DNA of 64,000 bases from Candidatus Poseidonia sp. (GCA_016778305.1 JADHPT010000008.1:1-64000), one strand, 5' to 3'. Shown: positions 9,508-19,334, counted from the stretch's first letter. A program made the numbers and translations. The notes: generated by a model not told the origin, from the letters alone.

Positions 9508-12500
9508 TCAGTAATCCCAGTCCTTGCCTTCGCCGCCTTCGCCATCGCCTCGTGAAAGGATGAAAGCGCCTGCGATGAAGGCAACAATGACAACACCACC
9601 GATGAGGCCCCATGTCCAGGTTGGAACGCTGCTTGAAGCATCGTCACCATCGTCACCGATGGTATTGGTTCCGTCGCCGTCGTTCGAATTGTCAGCGGCT
9701 CGGTTGTAGGTGATACTGTTCATTGAATCAGCAGCGTCCATATTACCCAAAGCGTCCATTGGTACAGCGGTGAAGTAGTACTCGAAGGTACCAGCAGCAG
9801 TAGGCTGAGCAATGGTCATGGTGTTGGCGTCAGCGCCCATGACACTGTCCGGGCAGGAGGCTGGCATTTCAGCAGCGGTAAAGGATTCACCACGGTTGTA
9901 GCATACGTGCCACATAGCGACGTCTGATGTGTCACCAGTAACGTCCCAGCTGATAATCCAGTTCTCGCCGTCTTCTTGAACGGTCAATGCAGTGGCTGCA
10001 ACGCCACCATCAACTTGCTTGTCGGCCGTAACGGTTCCCTTGCCGGCTGTAGAGCAGCCTTCTTCGTTGCAGACAGCAACTGAAACGTGGTAAACAGTAC
10101 CGTGGACGGTGTTGGTACCCGAGTAGGAATACGACCGGTCTTCATCAGCAACAGTTTGAGTGAACGGTTCAGCACAGTCTTCCTGTCCATCACAGATGGT
10201 CACAACGATGTTGTCGCTGCTGAGGAGTGTACCTGTGATGCCCCAGGTGACACCGATGGCGCCGCCCTTGAGTGCTTCAGCGTTGAACCCGCTTACCGAT
10301 GCATCGGGGATGCTTGCTTGGGCAAGTTCTCCACCCATGAGCACCAAGGTTCCAGAAGGAACAACGGGGCTGTTAGCAGGGATGCTGTAGACAAATGCTT
10401 CAGTTGTAGCATCAACATCTTCCGAGGCGTCAGCGAAAAGAATCCACTTGCCCGATCCGTCGATGTACCACAAAGACGTAGCCTCAAGAGCCTTGTCAAC
10501 GGTCACTGAGAGTGACTGAGACAGGATGTCGTTAGCCGGGAAGGTGGTGCTCGGGGCGTAGTCCATTGCAGCCACGGCTGCATAGGTTCCTGAGAAGCCT
10601 TCGAGGACAACTTTATCATAACTCGCGATGTCCTTGTCAGCAAAGGTGGCGATGGTGAAATCGCTCAAAGCGAAGTATTGCAACGGATATGAAATGGTAA
10701 TTCCTGCATCAGTGGTTGCTTGTGCAACTGCATCATTCCAAATGTTCAACATCATGGTTTGCGCCACTTGGCCACCGTGGGAATCGTTCACCACGATGTT
10801 AATGGCGAGGTTTCCGATGTATTCTCCAAGGATAGGAGTGCTGCAGATGGTTCCGCCTTCAGTTTGGTTTCGCTCGCCACATCCGAGCATCTCGCCGCCC
10901 TGGTAAGAGTAGTAGAACGACAAACCTTCACCCGACGGGTCGTCAACGTCAAAGGCAGTGACTGAAAGTTGTAGGAACTCTTCTTGTCCGACCACCAAGT
11001 CGCCATCGTTCACCAGTTCAAAGGAAGTGATGAGGGGGAGGTTGTTGACAACGTCAACGGTCATTGACTCGACGTTGTTGCTCATGCGTGCGTCAAAGGC
11101 ACCAATCCATTCAATCGGTTCGCCTTCCGGGCTTGGCTTGTCGGCCATTGTGAGCGTGAACTCAAATTCGTACTCGCCTGGTTCAAGAGAAATCATGACA
11201 CAAGCTGATCCGACCAATTGACCGAACCCGCCGAGTGGTTGGTGGGTATATGGCACATCTGTACCTTCAACACATTCATTGGTCGTTCCGGTGAACATGA
11301 CGGTTCCGTCAAGGCTGACGGAATAACTGAGATCCCAGTTATATGCGTCCATTCCGTTACTTCCACGGTGTTCAACATCTGCATAAATGAGCGAGGCACC
11401 GACGTTAAGATCGGTGTTTTCGTCAGATTGTACAAAGGTCGATGGCAATCCCGTACCGTCTGAATTGTAACCTTGGTAAACACCCATTCGTGCAATACGG
11501 ATGTCGTGATAGGTTGAGGTGGTTCCGATGATCTCATCTGCATCTGTTCGGGGATTGTCGTCGTTGTTGAGAGACACTTCACAGAGATTGTTCCAAGTGG
11601 TAACGTTCTCGTTCCCTTCAGTAGCATCGCTGGATTCTACACAGTCTTCAAAAGGCCCGTACATAGTATATCCAATGACTTCTGCCTCTACCTTGAGGGT
11701 AGACTCATTCTGAGCCGTGTTGATGGCCACTGAACCGGTGAAGGTCCAAGAGGTCAGATACGAAAGGACATTGCGTGTTGCATCCTGTGTAGCGTTTGGA
11801 TCGGTCTCATTTTCATAGATATTCACAGTAGCTGGCGTTCCTGCAGTCAAAACGGTGATACCACTGTTTTGAGTGAGATCAGTTCCATCAGAAGCAGTTG
11901 CTGAACTGTAGTCACCAGCGAGAGCGAGACGGACTTGAACATCACGCGGGTCGAAGGTATCGGATCCGTTAGCAATCACGGTGAGCGTGAAGTCGCCGCT
12001 GGGGTTTGTCCAATCAGTTTTGCTTGTTTGGTCCGTTGTGTCCCATGCAAGGTCAACTTGAATGTCATACCAGTCTTCGACGACTACATAGACGAGTTCT
12101 GCGTTATTTGCTGCGTCGGCATCTGTTGGGCTGGAAACTTTGACTTCAACCAGGTATTCGCCTTGGATTGGAGTCCATGTAATGTCGGATCCAGCGCGTT
12201 GCAAGGTGTACTTGCCTCCGGCGAGATAGTTTCCGGGAAGAAGAGGATCGGTTGTAGAATCAAAATCACAAACGGTACCGTCATCGCACATGGCGTCGAG
12301 GTTTTCCCATTGAAGATCGTTTCCACTTGCATCCTTGGCTACCATTCCGACATTTTTGTTGAAGTCGGTCAGGTAGACGGTAACGGTGTAGGAGAGTTCA
12401 TCGATGTTGGCATCTCCAGAGTTCTGGATATACGCAGCGAAGGTTGTTTCTTCTCCAACCATTAGCGTGTTACGACAACCGCGGTCGTCGCAAGATGTTT

Positions 12501-12657
12501 CTTTCGGCGTTGTAATAGCAATCACGGACGGATCAGCGCCTGCACGGCCGCTGGTGTCTTCGATTACCATGGGTTCTTCTAGTTCGGTGAAGTCAATAAC
12601 TGCGAAAAAACTCGTCAGCATCAACAACCCCAAGATTACAGGTGTCATATTCTTCAT
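9508..12657 (-). CDS. Anchored surface protein with CARDB/FN3-like domains
   Basis: This 1,049-aa protein begins with a signal peptide (MKNMTPVILGLLMLTSFFAV). Near residues 60-200 is a CARDB-like beta domain, with phrases such as FAAYIQNSGDANI and LVEVKVSS typical of surface-protein adhesion domains. Many Asn/Asp/Cys-containing beta segments follow. Around residues 815-990 are two fibronectin-III-like units, whose repeated VTICDG..C and WHVCYN.GE phrases suggest a disulfide in each. A Ser/Asp-rich linker leads to one membrane helix (WTWGLIGGVVIVAFIAGAFIL) and a short Gly/Glu tail ending KDWDY. The topology is outside with a C-terminal anchor. It is monocistronic, with its own TATA box and terminator. 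It is likely part of the cell envelope; substrate or partner is unknown. Confidence 0.85.
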   Translation of the reverse strand: MKNMTPVILGLLMLTSFFAVIDFTELEEPMVIEDTSGRAGADPSVIAITTPKETSCDDRGCRNTLMVGEETTFAAYIQNSGDANIDELSYTVTVYLTDFNKNVGMVAKDASGNDLQWENLDAMCDDGTVCDFDSTTDPLLPGNYLAGGKYTLQRAGSDITWTPIQGEYLVEVKVSSPTDADAANNAELVYVVVEDWYDIQVDLAWDTTDQTSKTDWTNPSGDFTLTVIANGSDTFDPRDVQVRLALAGDYSSATASDGTDLTQNSGITVLTAGTPATVNIYENETDPNATQDATRNVLSYLTSWTFTGSVAINTAQNESTLKVEAEVIGYTMYGPFEDCVESSDATEGNENVTTWNNLCEVSLNNDDNPRTDADEIIGTTSTYHDIRIARMGVYQGYNSDGTGLPSTFVQSDENTDLNVGASLIYADVEHRGSNGMDAYNWDLSYSVSLDGTVMFTGTTNECVEGTDVPYTHQPLGGFGQLVGSACVMISLEPGEYEFEFTLTMADKPSPEGEPIEWIGAFDARMSNNVESMTVDVVNNLPLITSFELVNDGDLVVGQEEFLQLSVTAFDVDDPSGEGLSFYYSYQGGEMLGCGERNQTEGGTICSTPILGEYIGNLAINIVVNDSHGGQVAQTMMLNIWNDAVAQATTDAGITISYPLQYFALSDFTIATFADKDIASYDKVVLEGFSGTYAAVAAMDYAPSTTFPANDILSQSLSVTVDKALEATSLWYIDGSGKWILFADASEDVDATTEAFVYSIPANSPVVPSGTLVLMGGELAQASIPDASVSGFNAEALKGGAIGVTWGITGTLLSSDNIVVTICDGQEDCAEPFTQTVADEDRSYSYSGTNTVHGTVYHVSVAVCNEEGCSTAGKGTVTADKQVDGGVAATALTVQEDGENWIISWDVTGDTSDVAMWHVCYNRGESFTAAEMPASCPDSVMGADANTMTIAQPTAAGTFEYYFTAVPMDALGNMDAADSMNSITYNRAADNSNDGDGTNTIGDDGDDASSSVPTWTWGLIGGVVIVAFIAGAFILSRGDGEGGEGKDWDY

Positions 12658-12703
12658 GTCTATACCCCCGAAGGTTCGGTATGCCTCACCACGCCATGCG
12701 TTG

Positions 12704-12711
12704 TATTTATA
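12704..12711 (-). promoter_or_regulatory. TATA box of the 1,049-aa surface protein gene
   Basis: The minus strand reads TATAAATA, a near-perfect archaeal TATA box, 47-54 nt before the ATG at 12657. The start of transcription should fall near 12683, giving a leader of about 25 nt with a G-run (GGGGG) a few bases before the ATG. This leader length matches that predicted for the neighbouring giant protein gene. Confidence 0.65.
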
Positions 12712-12844
12712 CTATAGGAACGATGTTTATGCCCTATTCACCCCAAATGGTGGTTCTCCGTCATGCGTTTATGCTCCCCATGCCCTTCCTGTGAGGAGAG
12801 GGGAGCAGATATTTTGTTAGACTTGTAAATATCATTAGGATTTC

Positions 12845-15800
12845 TTATGCATCGCGCAGAGCGGCAGAAGGTGGTATTTTTGATGCTTGTTTAACGGGCA
12901 GGTAGGTGGTGAGGAACACGATCAACCAGCCGAGGAAGAACAAGAGAAGGGTCGATGCCCAAGGGAAGGTGAATGCCGCACCTTCAGATTCCCATATTGC
13001 CTGATAGAGAGCTCGATGGAAGCCGTAACCCAGCAACAAGCCGTTGAGCATACCCAGCATGGCTATCCAGGATACTTCAATAAAGAAAATCGCAAGAACT
13101 TGGCGCTGCCTCAAACCAATCGCCCTCAGCATTCCGATGGTGCGACGGCGTTCGCTGACATTGCGAACCGTCACAACCCCGATGCCTGCAACCCCAACGA
13201 GAAGACCCAGAGCGAGATATCCCTCAAATAGCGATAGTATCGCGAGTACCAACGATTGAATGATGGCGATTTCCTCAGCCACCGTTTGAACCGTCACGCC
13301 CTGCGATGCAAGTTCTCTCGATAGAACGTCAGCAAGTTCTGCAGCAGCCTGACGCTCCTGTGTGGTTTTCCCCTGGGGCGAAGAGTCCATTGAAGAGAAT
13401 CTTTCTGTGTCCGCTTCTGCGTCTGTACGAACGCTCACGTACATGCGAGTGATCTCTCCACCGAATTGTTCATCCACGGTGGTGCTGCTCATCCAGACGC
13501 CAGGAGAGAAGATGTAAGAAGACTGTTCAAGGAAGCCTCCAACTTGGACTTCACGGGTATTTTTCGGATTTGAGAAATCAATTAACAAAATTGAATCTCC
13601 AATTGAAAATTGCAAGGGCACAATTGTAGCACCATCGGTCGTAGACTCCAATCCAAACGAAGCATCGAGAAAGACAATATTGTCAAAGCGTTCAACTGCA
13701 TCCCAAGCCTCTTGTTGAGTTTCACCGAGGGCCTCATCCCATATGTGAAGAGGCAAACCACCGTGATTTCTGAACCCTTCATCAACCCCGCGTAAAACAT
13801 AGGGCATTCGCTCACCATCGCTATTCTGTAAATGAATTGGTGAACGATAAACACCTCCTACTGCATCGATATTGTCCATTGCAGAATCATTCACACCCCA
13901 CAGACTCGTGTTGCTGTCGAGGTCGATTGGACGAGAACGTGAAGCAGTGAGAAGAAGCTCAAATTCACCCTCCGCTTCTTCAACGAAATCTGATGAATAG
14001 GTGTCAAATTGGTCGGTATATCCCGACAGAACTACCACTGAGAACATGGTAATTGAGAACATCCCCATCACAACAGCCGTTCGAATCGGGTGAGCCAAGG
14101 GGTGAGCCAAGGCGACCGAACCGACCGGCCCAATGCGTCGAGTAATGGCCCGTGATTTGGAAAGCACCTGCACGAGGAGCGGTGCGAGGCTGGTCAACAC
14201 CATGACACCGGAGATAACTTGGAGGAGGCCGAGGACAATAAAAGCCAATTCATTGGCTTCCAAACGTGAACGAAGGGGGTCCACTGGAGCGAGTGCAATC
14301 GTCCACAAAAGGAATAGCAAGCCCACGGCGCCAAGGGTATTACGGGGTGCATGGCGTTTCCAGCGTTTCCAAGGATGTTTTGAGCCGAGGAAAACAGGCA
14401 GTTGCCAGGTCAACACGGGCGTCAGTAGGAGAATCAGGAAGGCGCCCATGGAGACGTAAGCGACGTAAGCGAGGCCACTATCAAAACCGAGGAATACCAA
14501 GCCTGCAAGACTGAGTGTCCCGCCGCCAAGCGCACCAACTTGCATGAGGTAAAGCCCCCATGGGACGCCTGATTTCAATGTCAAACGACCGCCTTTCAAG
14601 GCTCGAACGATGTTAACTTGTGAATTAAAGACACTCGCAGACCACAACAACGTGACGGCCAATAAGGTCCCCCAAATCCACCCTGCTGCGAACGAATCCA
14701 CGGACCAAGAGAAACTGAAAGACTGAGCGCCGGCTGAGGCAAAGATTGTCGAAAATGCACGAGAGATAAACCAAGCAAGCCCGAGTCCAACAAGAGAACC
14801 GATACCACCTGCAAACAGAGCTAAAATCAGCCCTTCCTGTACGAAGAGTGCTCGGGCGTCACTACGTCGCAAACCGAGCGCACGTACCACCGCCAATTCA
14901 CTTCTTCGAACATCTGCGAGGAGCATGATGATGGTCAGTGAAAGAAGGACTCCCGCTGCAATCGTGAAGGTGCCAAACACGAGAAACATCGCTGAAAGAA
15001 GACCAGAGGATTGTTCAGCTTGCTGCGCCGCTTGGACTTTCACAGGAGATGCAACAAGAAAGAGATCGTCCATGGTACTGCGCTCATCAAACCAATCTCG
15101 CAACGTTTTCATGGATTCAGAGTCGGTTGAATTCGACATGCTTGATATTAACAGAATCGAGCGCTCATCCTCCTCTGCAAGGGCGAGAAGTTCAGCATCC
15201 TCGAGGCTAATGAACCCGAGGACAACAGCGTCCAGTTCACCCAATTGCTCGAAGCCAGGCATCACGCCGTAAGGGCCTGCATAGGTCAAATCTACGGCGG
15301 TGTCGTTGCCGTACGCGTACGGAAGAATACCCTTTACTGCAAAGGATTGATTCACAGCAAGGCCAAGATCCAACATTCTGTCGGAAACAAGAACGTCTCC
15401 TCGATCGACCTCAACACTGGAATTCACACCTCCAAAGGCGAGGAACATTTGAGGGAATTGCCCAAAACCTTGAGCCTGTGAGACGAGAGGGAAGCGAAGA
15501 CTTTCGAGTTCAAGCGAGGATGTATTCCATCTGGCCAGCCCCTCCGTATGCGTACACCAATTCGAGGCTGGAGGCTTTGCAACGTCTGCTACGCCGGTAC
15601 AAAATTCGGGAAGCGTCGTATTGGTTGCGTGGTCATCGGCAGGCCACATCGCTTCTGTGGTTGACGTAAAATCACCGAGGGAAGGCGTAGCAGCGACGAA
15701 GTATTGTTTTGACAGGAGACCTTCAACTTCCAAATAGAGGGCCCCGTCAAAAGCGAGTTCATAGCCCAATACCGTTGATGGCCGCTGGAGGTCGAGGTCT

Positions 15801-17440
15801 ATTGTTCCGTTCAAGATGAGGTCATCGGTGAACTCAAGCAAGGACCATTGATCATCGCTCGCTGTGAGAACATACCAGTGTCCAGCACCAAAAGCAACCG
15901 CGAACGCAGGAGAATCGGTATCAAACTCGGCAACTGATGAGGAATCAACTTCATTTTCATCCGCAAGAAGAATACCTTGGTCGTGAGCCAAAAGGGCACG
16001 CGACCCGGACGAATCAAATGCAATGTCGTGGAGTAAACCACCTTGCTCTGCCTGCCAGGCCCATGCTTCGTAGGATTCCGTCAGCTCAAACCCTGCTCCG
16101 GAGGGACCGTAATGCCAGAGGGCGTTTTCTGAGGAATACAATGCTGTTAGGTCCCCATCTCCCAAGGTAAGAAGCGGCTCTCCATTCGTCACTACGTCGA
16201 TGAGTGGAACCTGAAGCACCTCGATCATGTTGCTGTCTGGCATCAAGAGGCTTGCATTTTCCCGCAGTGCTTGCACATCCTCACCCGCAACCCGTCCGAA
16301 TCCTGCCGTGGTTGAGATGGTGATAGCGCCAGTACCCTCGTCCAACGTGAGATTCATGCCTGCATCTTCGGCGGTCAAACGTTGGTCAAAGAGTTCCTCA
16401 ATTCGTTCGGTTGCATCTTCTACTTCGCCATCGCTCAGTCCGTCAATCAAAGCGATTGACATACGGTTGAGGGTGTCTGGAGCTTCAAGCAGCATTTGGG
16501 CGGTTGAAATATCGGTGAACACAGCAGCAGAACGAGTGCCTGCCATAGCTCCTTGGCCCTCATTTGGCACAACGGCATGAACTTGAACATCCGCTTGACG
16601 TTTGACACGTTGGCCGTCATCGGTGACGAACCAACCCATCTCGAGGATGTCTCCTACGTTGATTTCGAGACGATCACTCGCCACCTGATTGACAACGACT
16701 TGTGGAGTAAGGGCCCCATCATTGGCAGAAGCAATGTCTTGGAAGCGCATGCCAGTGTTGACATCAAGCGGCTGCCAAACCTGCAAGGCATCGACGCTAG
16801 CATTTCGGGCGAACCATGACACTGAAGGTTCAGCCAAGCCTTCCTCAGAGGTCAGACTTACCCCGTTTGCTACACCGTATTGACGCCCAATGACTTGAGA
16901 GGAGAGAACCTCGTCCTGTTCAATTCCCTCCCAAACCGAGTGGGCTACATCCGTTGAAAATTGCACACCTGCCCCTGTTTGCGGATCAAGGCCGGATATC
17001 AGAACATCCGTGGCACCGTAGGATGCCTCAACCTCGTAAGCAACCGTTGCGTCAAGAGAATCACCTACGACAAGGGAGGAAGTAATAATCGCTGAAGCAA
17101 TGATTAAACCCGCAATCATAAGGGCGGATTGACGTCTTCTCCGGCGAATGTTTTCCTTTGCGAGGCGCCACACAACCAATCGTTGAGGGAGAAAAAACGG
17201 TTGAAGAAAGGTCAATGAAAGAATGCCACAAAGCACCCCACCCATGACGGCATTAACGGGACTCAAGCCCATCCAATTCAGGGCATAGAGACCAACTATC
17301 GCATCTGCAGCGGGGCCAATAACAAGGATGACGCGAGCGGTCCATGAAAGGCTTGAGAACCTTGATGACAAGAAGAGCGAGGCTACGCTGAGGATGACCG
17401 TAGCCAATCCAGCCAGCGCAACGAGGAGGAGCAGAATCAT
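12845..17440 (-). CDS. Double FtsX/MacB-type ABC permease with large extracellular insert
   Basis: The start is taken at 17440, where ATG overlaps the TGA of the ATPase gene and follows GAGGAGG; this gives 1,531 aa. About three leading membrane helices precede a MacB-type unit: the LAKENIRRRRR entry helix, an outside domain of about 700 residues, then an FtsX four-helix part with the signature RRSELAVVRALGLRR. A middle membrane block follows, then a second outside domain and a second FtsX part (ERRRTIGMLRAIGLRQRQ). Such permeases work with a LolD/MacB ATPase to drive periplasmic or surface export, or envelope remodelling by mechanotransmission. The first outside domain is far longer than usual and contains propeller-like short beta repeats around residues 410-650. 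Typical double-FtsX permeases are about 800-1,000 aa. Confidence 0.85.
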   Translation of the reverse strand: MILLLLVALAGLATVILSVASLFLSSRFSSLSWTARVILVIGPAADAIVGLYALNWMGLSPVNAVMGGVLCGILSLTFLQPFFLPQRLVVWRLAKENIRRRRRQSALMIAGLIIASAIITSSLVVGDSLDATVAYEVEASYGATDVLISGLDPQTGAGVQFSTDVAHSVWEGIEQDEVLSSQVIGRQYGVANGVSLTSEEGLAEPSVSWFARNASVDALQVWQPLDVNTGMRFQDIASANDGALTPQVVVNQVASDRLEINVGDILEMGWFVTDDGQRVKRQADVQVHAVVPNEGQGAMAGTRSAAVFTDISTAQMLLEAPDTLNRMSIALIDGLSDGEVEDATERIEELFDQRLTAEDAGMNLTLDEGTGAITISTTAGFGRVAGEDVQALRENASLLMPDSNMIEVLQVPLIDVVTNGEPLLTLGDGDLTALYSSENALWHYGPSGAGFELTESYEAWAWQAEQGGLLHDIAFDSSGSRALLAHDQGILLADENEVDSSSVAEFDTDSPAFAVAFGAGHWYVLTASDDQWSLLEFTDDLILNGTIDLDLQRPSTVLGYELAFDGALYLEVEGLLSKQYFVAATPSLGDFTSTTEAMWPADDHATNTTLPEFCTGVADVAKPPASNWCTHTEGLARWNTSSLELESLRFPLVSQAQGFGQFPQMFLAFGGVNSSVEVDRGDVLVSDRMLDLGLAVNQSFAVKGILPYAYGNDTAVDLTYAGPYGVMPGFEQLGELDAVVLGFISLEDAELLALAEEDERSILLISSMSNSTDSESMKTLRDWFDERSTMDDLFLVASPVKVQAAQQAEQSSGLLSAMFLVFGTFTIAAGVLLSLTIIMLLADVRRSELAVVRALGLRRSDARALFVQEGLILALFAGGIGSLVGLGLAWFISRAFSTIFASAGAQSFSFSWSVDSFAAGWIWGTLLAVTLLWSASVFNSQVNIVRALKGGRLTLKSGVPWGLYLMQVGALGGGTLSLAGLVFLGFDSGLAYVAYVSMGAFLILLLTPVLTWQLPVFLGSKHPWKRWKRHAPRNTLGAVGLLFLLWTIALAPVDPLRSRLEANELAFIVLGLLQVISGVMVLTSLAPLLVQVLSKSRAITRRIGPVGSVALAHPLAHPIRTAVVMGMFSITMFSVVVLSGYTDQFDTYSSDFVEEAEGEFELLLTASRSRPIDLDSNTSLWGVNDSAMDNIDAVGGVYRSPIHLQNSDGERMPYVLRGVDEGFRNHGGLPLHIWDEALGETQQEAWDAVERFDNIVFLDASFGLESTTDGATIVPLQFSIGDSILLIDFSNPKNTREVQVGGFLEQSSYIFSPGVWMSSTTVDEQFGGEITRMYVSVRTDAEADTERFSSMDSSPQGKTTQERQAAAELADVLSRELASQGVTVQTVAEEIAIIQSLVLAILSLFEGYLALGLLVGVAGIGVVTVRNVSERRRTIGMLRAIGLRQRQVLAIFFIEVSWIAMLGMLNGLLLGYGFHRALYQAIWESEGAAFTFPWASTLLLFFLGWLIVFLTTYLPVKQASKIPPSAALRDA

Positions 17441-18168
17441 TCCTCCTCTGTCTCGATTGCCTGATGATCTGCTGTGATGACCCCGTCGTTCATGGTGATG
17501 CTTCGACGGCAACGTGAAGCGATATCTGGGTCGTGTGTTACGATGAGAAAGGTCGTATTGAGGTTCTGATTCATGCTGCTAATGAGAGACATCACCTCTT
17601 CGGAGGTAACCGTATCGAGATTGCCCGTAGGTTCATCACAGAGAATGATCGAGGGTTCGTGAACGATCGCACGGGCGATAGCAACCCGTTGTTGTTGACC
17701 ACCTGAGAGTTCTGCGGGACGATGCTCGTTACGATCGCCAAGACCAACACGTTCGAGGGCAGCGATTGCCTCGCGCCTCGCCTCACCGGGAGATCGTCCC
17801 AGTAAGAGGAGGGGCAGCTCAACGTTTTCTACGGCTGAGAGGACCGGAAGAAGGTTGAAGTCTTGGAAAATAAAGCCAAAATGCTCAGCACGCAGGTCGG
17901 TTCGGGCATCGTCACTGATGCCGTAGAGCGGTTGCCCTTTGACATTCACTGCGCCAGAAGAAGGTTCATCAATACCCGAAAGAATGTTCAGCAGTGTGGT
18001 TTTTCCGCACCCTGAAGGGCCCATTACCGCTACCATTTCACCAGATTGAATGGTTAAGTCAACGCCCCGCACGGCCTGTACGGTTGATTCCCCAGCTTGA
18101 TACAACTTCCACAAGGCGGTGGCTACCAGAGCATTGGTCATGTATGGACCAAAGAGAATTGTGTTCAT
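17437..18168 (-). CDS. ABC transporter ATP-binding protein, LolD/MacB type
   Basis: The protein is 243 aa from the ATG at 18168, preceded by AGGA; the ATG at 18141 is an alternative. Walker A GPSGCGKT is at residues 50-57, the Q-loop is in FIFQDFNLLP, the signature LSGGQQQR is at 154-161, Walker B IILCDEPTGNLD is at 174-185 and the H-loop His is at 212. Walker, signature and D-loop residues are all intact. The GNLD after Walker B and the FQDFNLLP phrase are typical of the MacB/LolD/FtsE group. The stop overlaps the permease start (ATGA), so the two form one translationally coupled exporter. A longer in-frame extension to 18324 is rejected because it overlaps the divergent MoaD-like gene and lacks homology. 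Confidence 0.9.
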   Translation of the reverse strand: MNTILFGPYMTNALVATALWKLYQAGESTVQAVRGVDLTIQSGEMVAVMGPSGCGKTTLLNILSGIDEPSSGAVNVKGQPLYGISDDARTDLRAEHFGFIFQDFNLLPVLSAVENVELPLLLLGRSPGEARREAIAALERVGLGDRNEHRPAELSGGQQQRVAIARAIVHEPSIILCDEPTGNLDTVTSEEVMSLISSMNQNLNTTFLIVTHDPDIASRCRRSITMNDGVITADHQAIETEEE

Positions 18169-18192
18169 AAAGTCCTGCCCGTAGGCAACGGT

Positions 18193-18447
18193 ATGGGAAG
18201 CGATGCATCCACCATTGTCATCACGCTGCTCGCCTTTGGTCCGCTGAGTGAACGACTCGGCGGCCGTAGCCATACGATGCATTTGACCTCCCCCCTGACG
18301 ATACGCGAACTTGTGATTCAGCAAGGACTTGAAGAGTGGATTGATTTCGGCCTCTCCGTTGCACTTGATGGTACTCGTTGCAGCCTTGATGAAGCACTTG
18401 TTGATGGTTGTGAAATCGCCCTTTTACCTCCTGTGAGTGGCGGCTAA
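18193..18447 (+). CDS. MoaD/ThiS-family small sulfur carrier protein
   Basis: This 84-aa beta-grasp protein ends in LLPPVSGG. The terminal Gly-Gly is the hallmark of MoaD/ThiS/Urm1-type carriers, which are adenylated by an E1-like MoeB enzyme and then thiocarboxylated. The pattern LLAFGPLSERLGGR near the N terminus and CEIALLPPVSGG at the end match MoaD, the small subunit of molybdopterin synthase. A SAMP-type (ubiquitin-like) or tRNA-thiolation role is also possible in archaea. No moaE or moeB is visible nearby. The start is the ATG at 18193; an AT-rich element (TTCATAAAG, about 18165-18173) 25 nt upstream suggests a leaderless or nearly leaderless transcript. It is divergent from the ABC ATPase. 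Confidence 0.8.
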   Translation: MGSDASTIVITLLAFGPLSERLGGRSHTMHLTSPLTIRELVIQQGLEEWIDFGLSVALDGTRCSLDEALVDGCEIALLPPVSGG

Positions 18448-18519
18448 AAGGTCTGAAAAGACAACGATGAAGGAAAGCCTTCAACAATGGGCACGAACTC
18501 CCGATGTTGAGGAAGCACC

Positions 18520-18834
18520 ATGGTGGGCGGAATAGGACCTTTGGAATTGACGATTCTACTCGGCTTGTTATTCATTCTATTTGGGGCCGATAAGCTTCCA
18601 GAGATGGCCAATGCATTGGGCCGCTCGAAAGGCGAATTCCAAAAAGGACTCAATGATACCAATCAACTCGCGACGGCGACACAAACTGTAACAGATCTTG
18701 AAGCAGGTGGGCGAACACCTGACCAAGTTCTCATGGAACGAGCGAAAGCAGTGGGCATGAACCCCGCTGGGATGGCGATAGATGAACTTGAGAAGAAAGT
18801 GACTGCTCTTGAGGCCTTGAGCAGTGACGAGTGA
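18520..18834 (+). CDS. tatA: TatA/Hcf106-family twin-arginine translocase subunit
   Basis: The protein is 104 aa. One N-terminal hydrophobic helix (LELTILLGLLFILFG) is followed by the family hinge and amphipathic segment (FGADKLPEMANALGRSKGEFQKG), then a charged, partly helical tail. The FG, KLPE and LGRSKGEF positions match the TatA consensus. TatA forms the pore ring that moves folded proteins with twin-arginine signals across the membrane. No tatC is in the window. The ATG follows GAGGAA at good spacing. TatA and TatB/E cannot be separated by length alone, but archaea generally use TatA. Confidence 0.88.
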   Translation: MVGGIGPLELTILLGLLFILFGADKLPEMANALGRSKGEFQKGLNDTNQLATATQTVTDLEAGGRTPDQVLMERAKAVGMNPAGMAIDELEKKVTALEALSSDE

Positions 18835-18836
18835 GT

Positions 18837-19334
18837 TCAGCCTCGCTTCCGCTTGATCTTCAACGGAGAACCACAACGGTCACACGAACCGACGTCCTTG
18901 TTCTTTGAGCGCTCTGCATCTTCAGGTACGGGGAATTCGGCTCTGCAACCCGTACATCGTAGCGACCAGGCCCATACTGCCTTCGATGTTTTATTTGCTA
19001 CACCGCTCACCTCTCCGCCAGCACTCCTGTAAGCATTTTGCAGGCGATAGTCATCGGTGACAAGGTGAGCTTGGTGGCCCAAAGCCAAAGCCAGCACGTC
19101 GACATCAACGTCAGAAAGGCGAGGGAGGTCGCCACTTTGAGATGCGACTTGTTTGGCTTGTTCAATCCAGGCCGGGAGTGGATCGTGCCATTGAATGTCT
19201 GCAGCGTCAATCAACATCGAACGGGCTTCGCTGAGTTGTGACAATTCCCGACGTTGGGATTCGGCACAAATCCCTCCAGCAAGCTGGTTCATCGGCCAAT
19301 GCAGGAGAGCCGCCGTATCGAGAACCCGCTGCAT
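18837..19334 (-). CDS. nob1: Nob1-type rRNA maturation endonuclease (PIN + zinc ribbon)
   Basis: The protein is 165 aa. An N-terminal PIN domain has its acidic residues at VLDTAALL (Asp6), in the central GGICAES helix and in SDVDVDVLALAL plus TDDYRLQNAYR. A C-terminal zinc ribbon is formed by the pairs CTGC and CDRC. This two-part layout is that of archaeal Nob1, which cuts the 3' end of 16S rRNA during small-subunit maturation. It converges on tatA with a 2-nt gap. No ribosome site is visible before its ATG, consistent with a leaderless message. A toxin PIN protein is unlikely, because the C-terminal ribbon is present and no antitoxin gene is adjacent. Confidence 0.85.
   Translation of the reverse strand: MQRVLDTAALLHWPMNQLAGGICAESQRRELSQLSEARSMLIDAADIQWHDPLPAWIEQAKQVASQSGDLPRLSDVDVDVLALALGHQAHLVTDDYRLQNAYRSAGGEVSGVANKTSKAVWAWSLRCTGCRAEFPVPEDAERSKNKDVGSCDRCGSPLKIKRKRG

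Noticed and set aside
17440-17512. Longer permease start with a His/Arg-rich 24-residue N terminus
   Set aside because: It overlaps the ATPase end in another frame and has no ribosome site; the ATGA overlap with GAGGAGG at 17440 is far better.
18468-18536. 22-codon frame (ATG ... TAG) between the MoaD-like gene and tatA
   Set aside because: Too short to support, overlaps the tatA start and has no clear ribosome site; a leader peptide is possible but unsupported.
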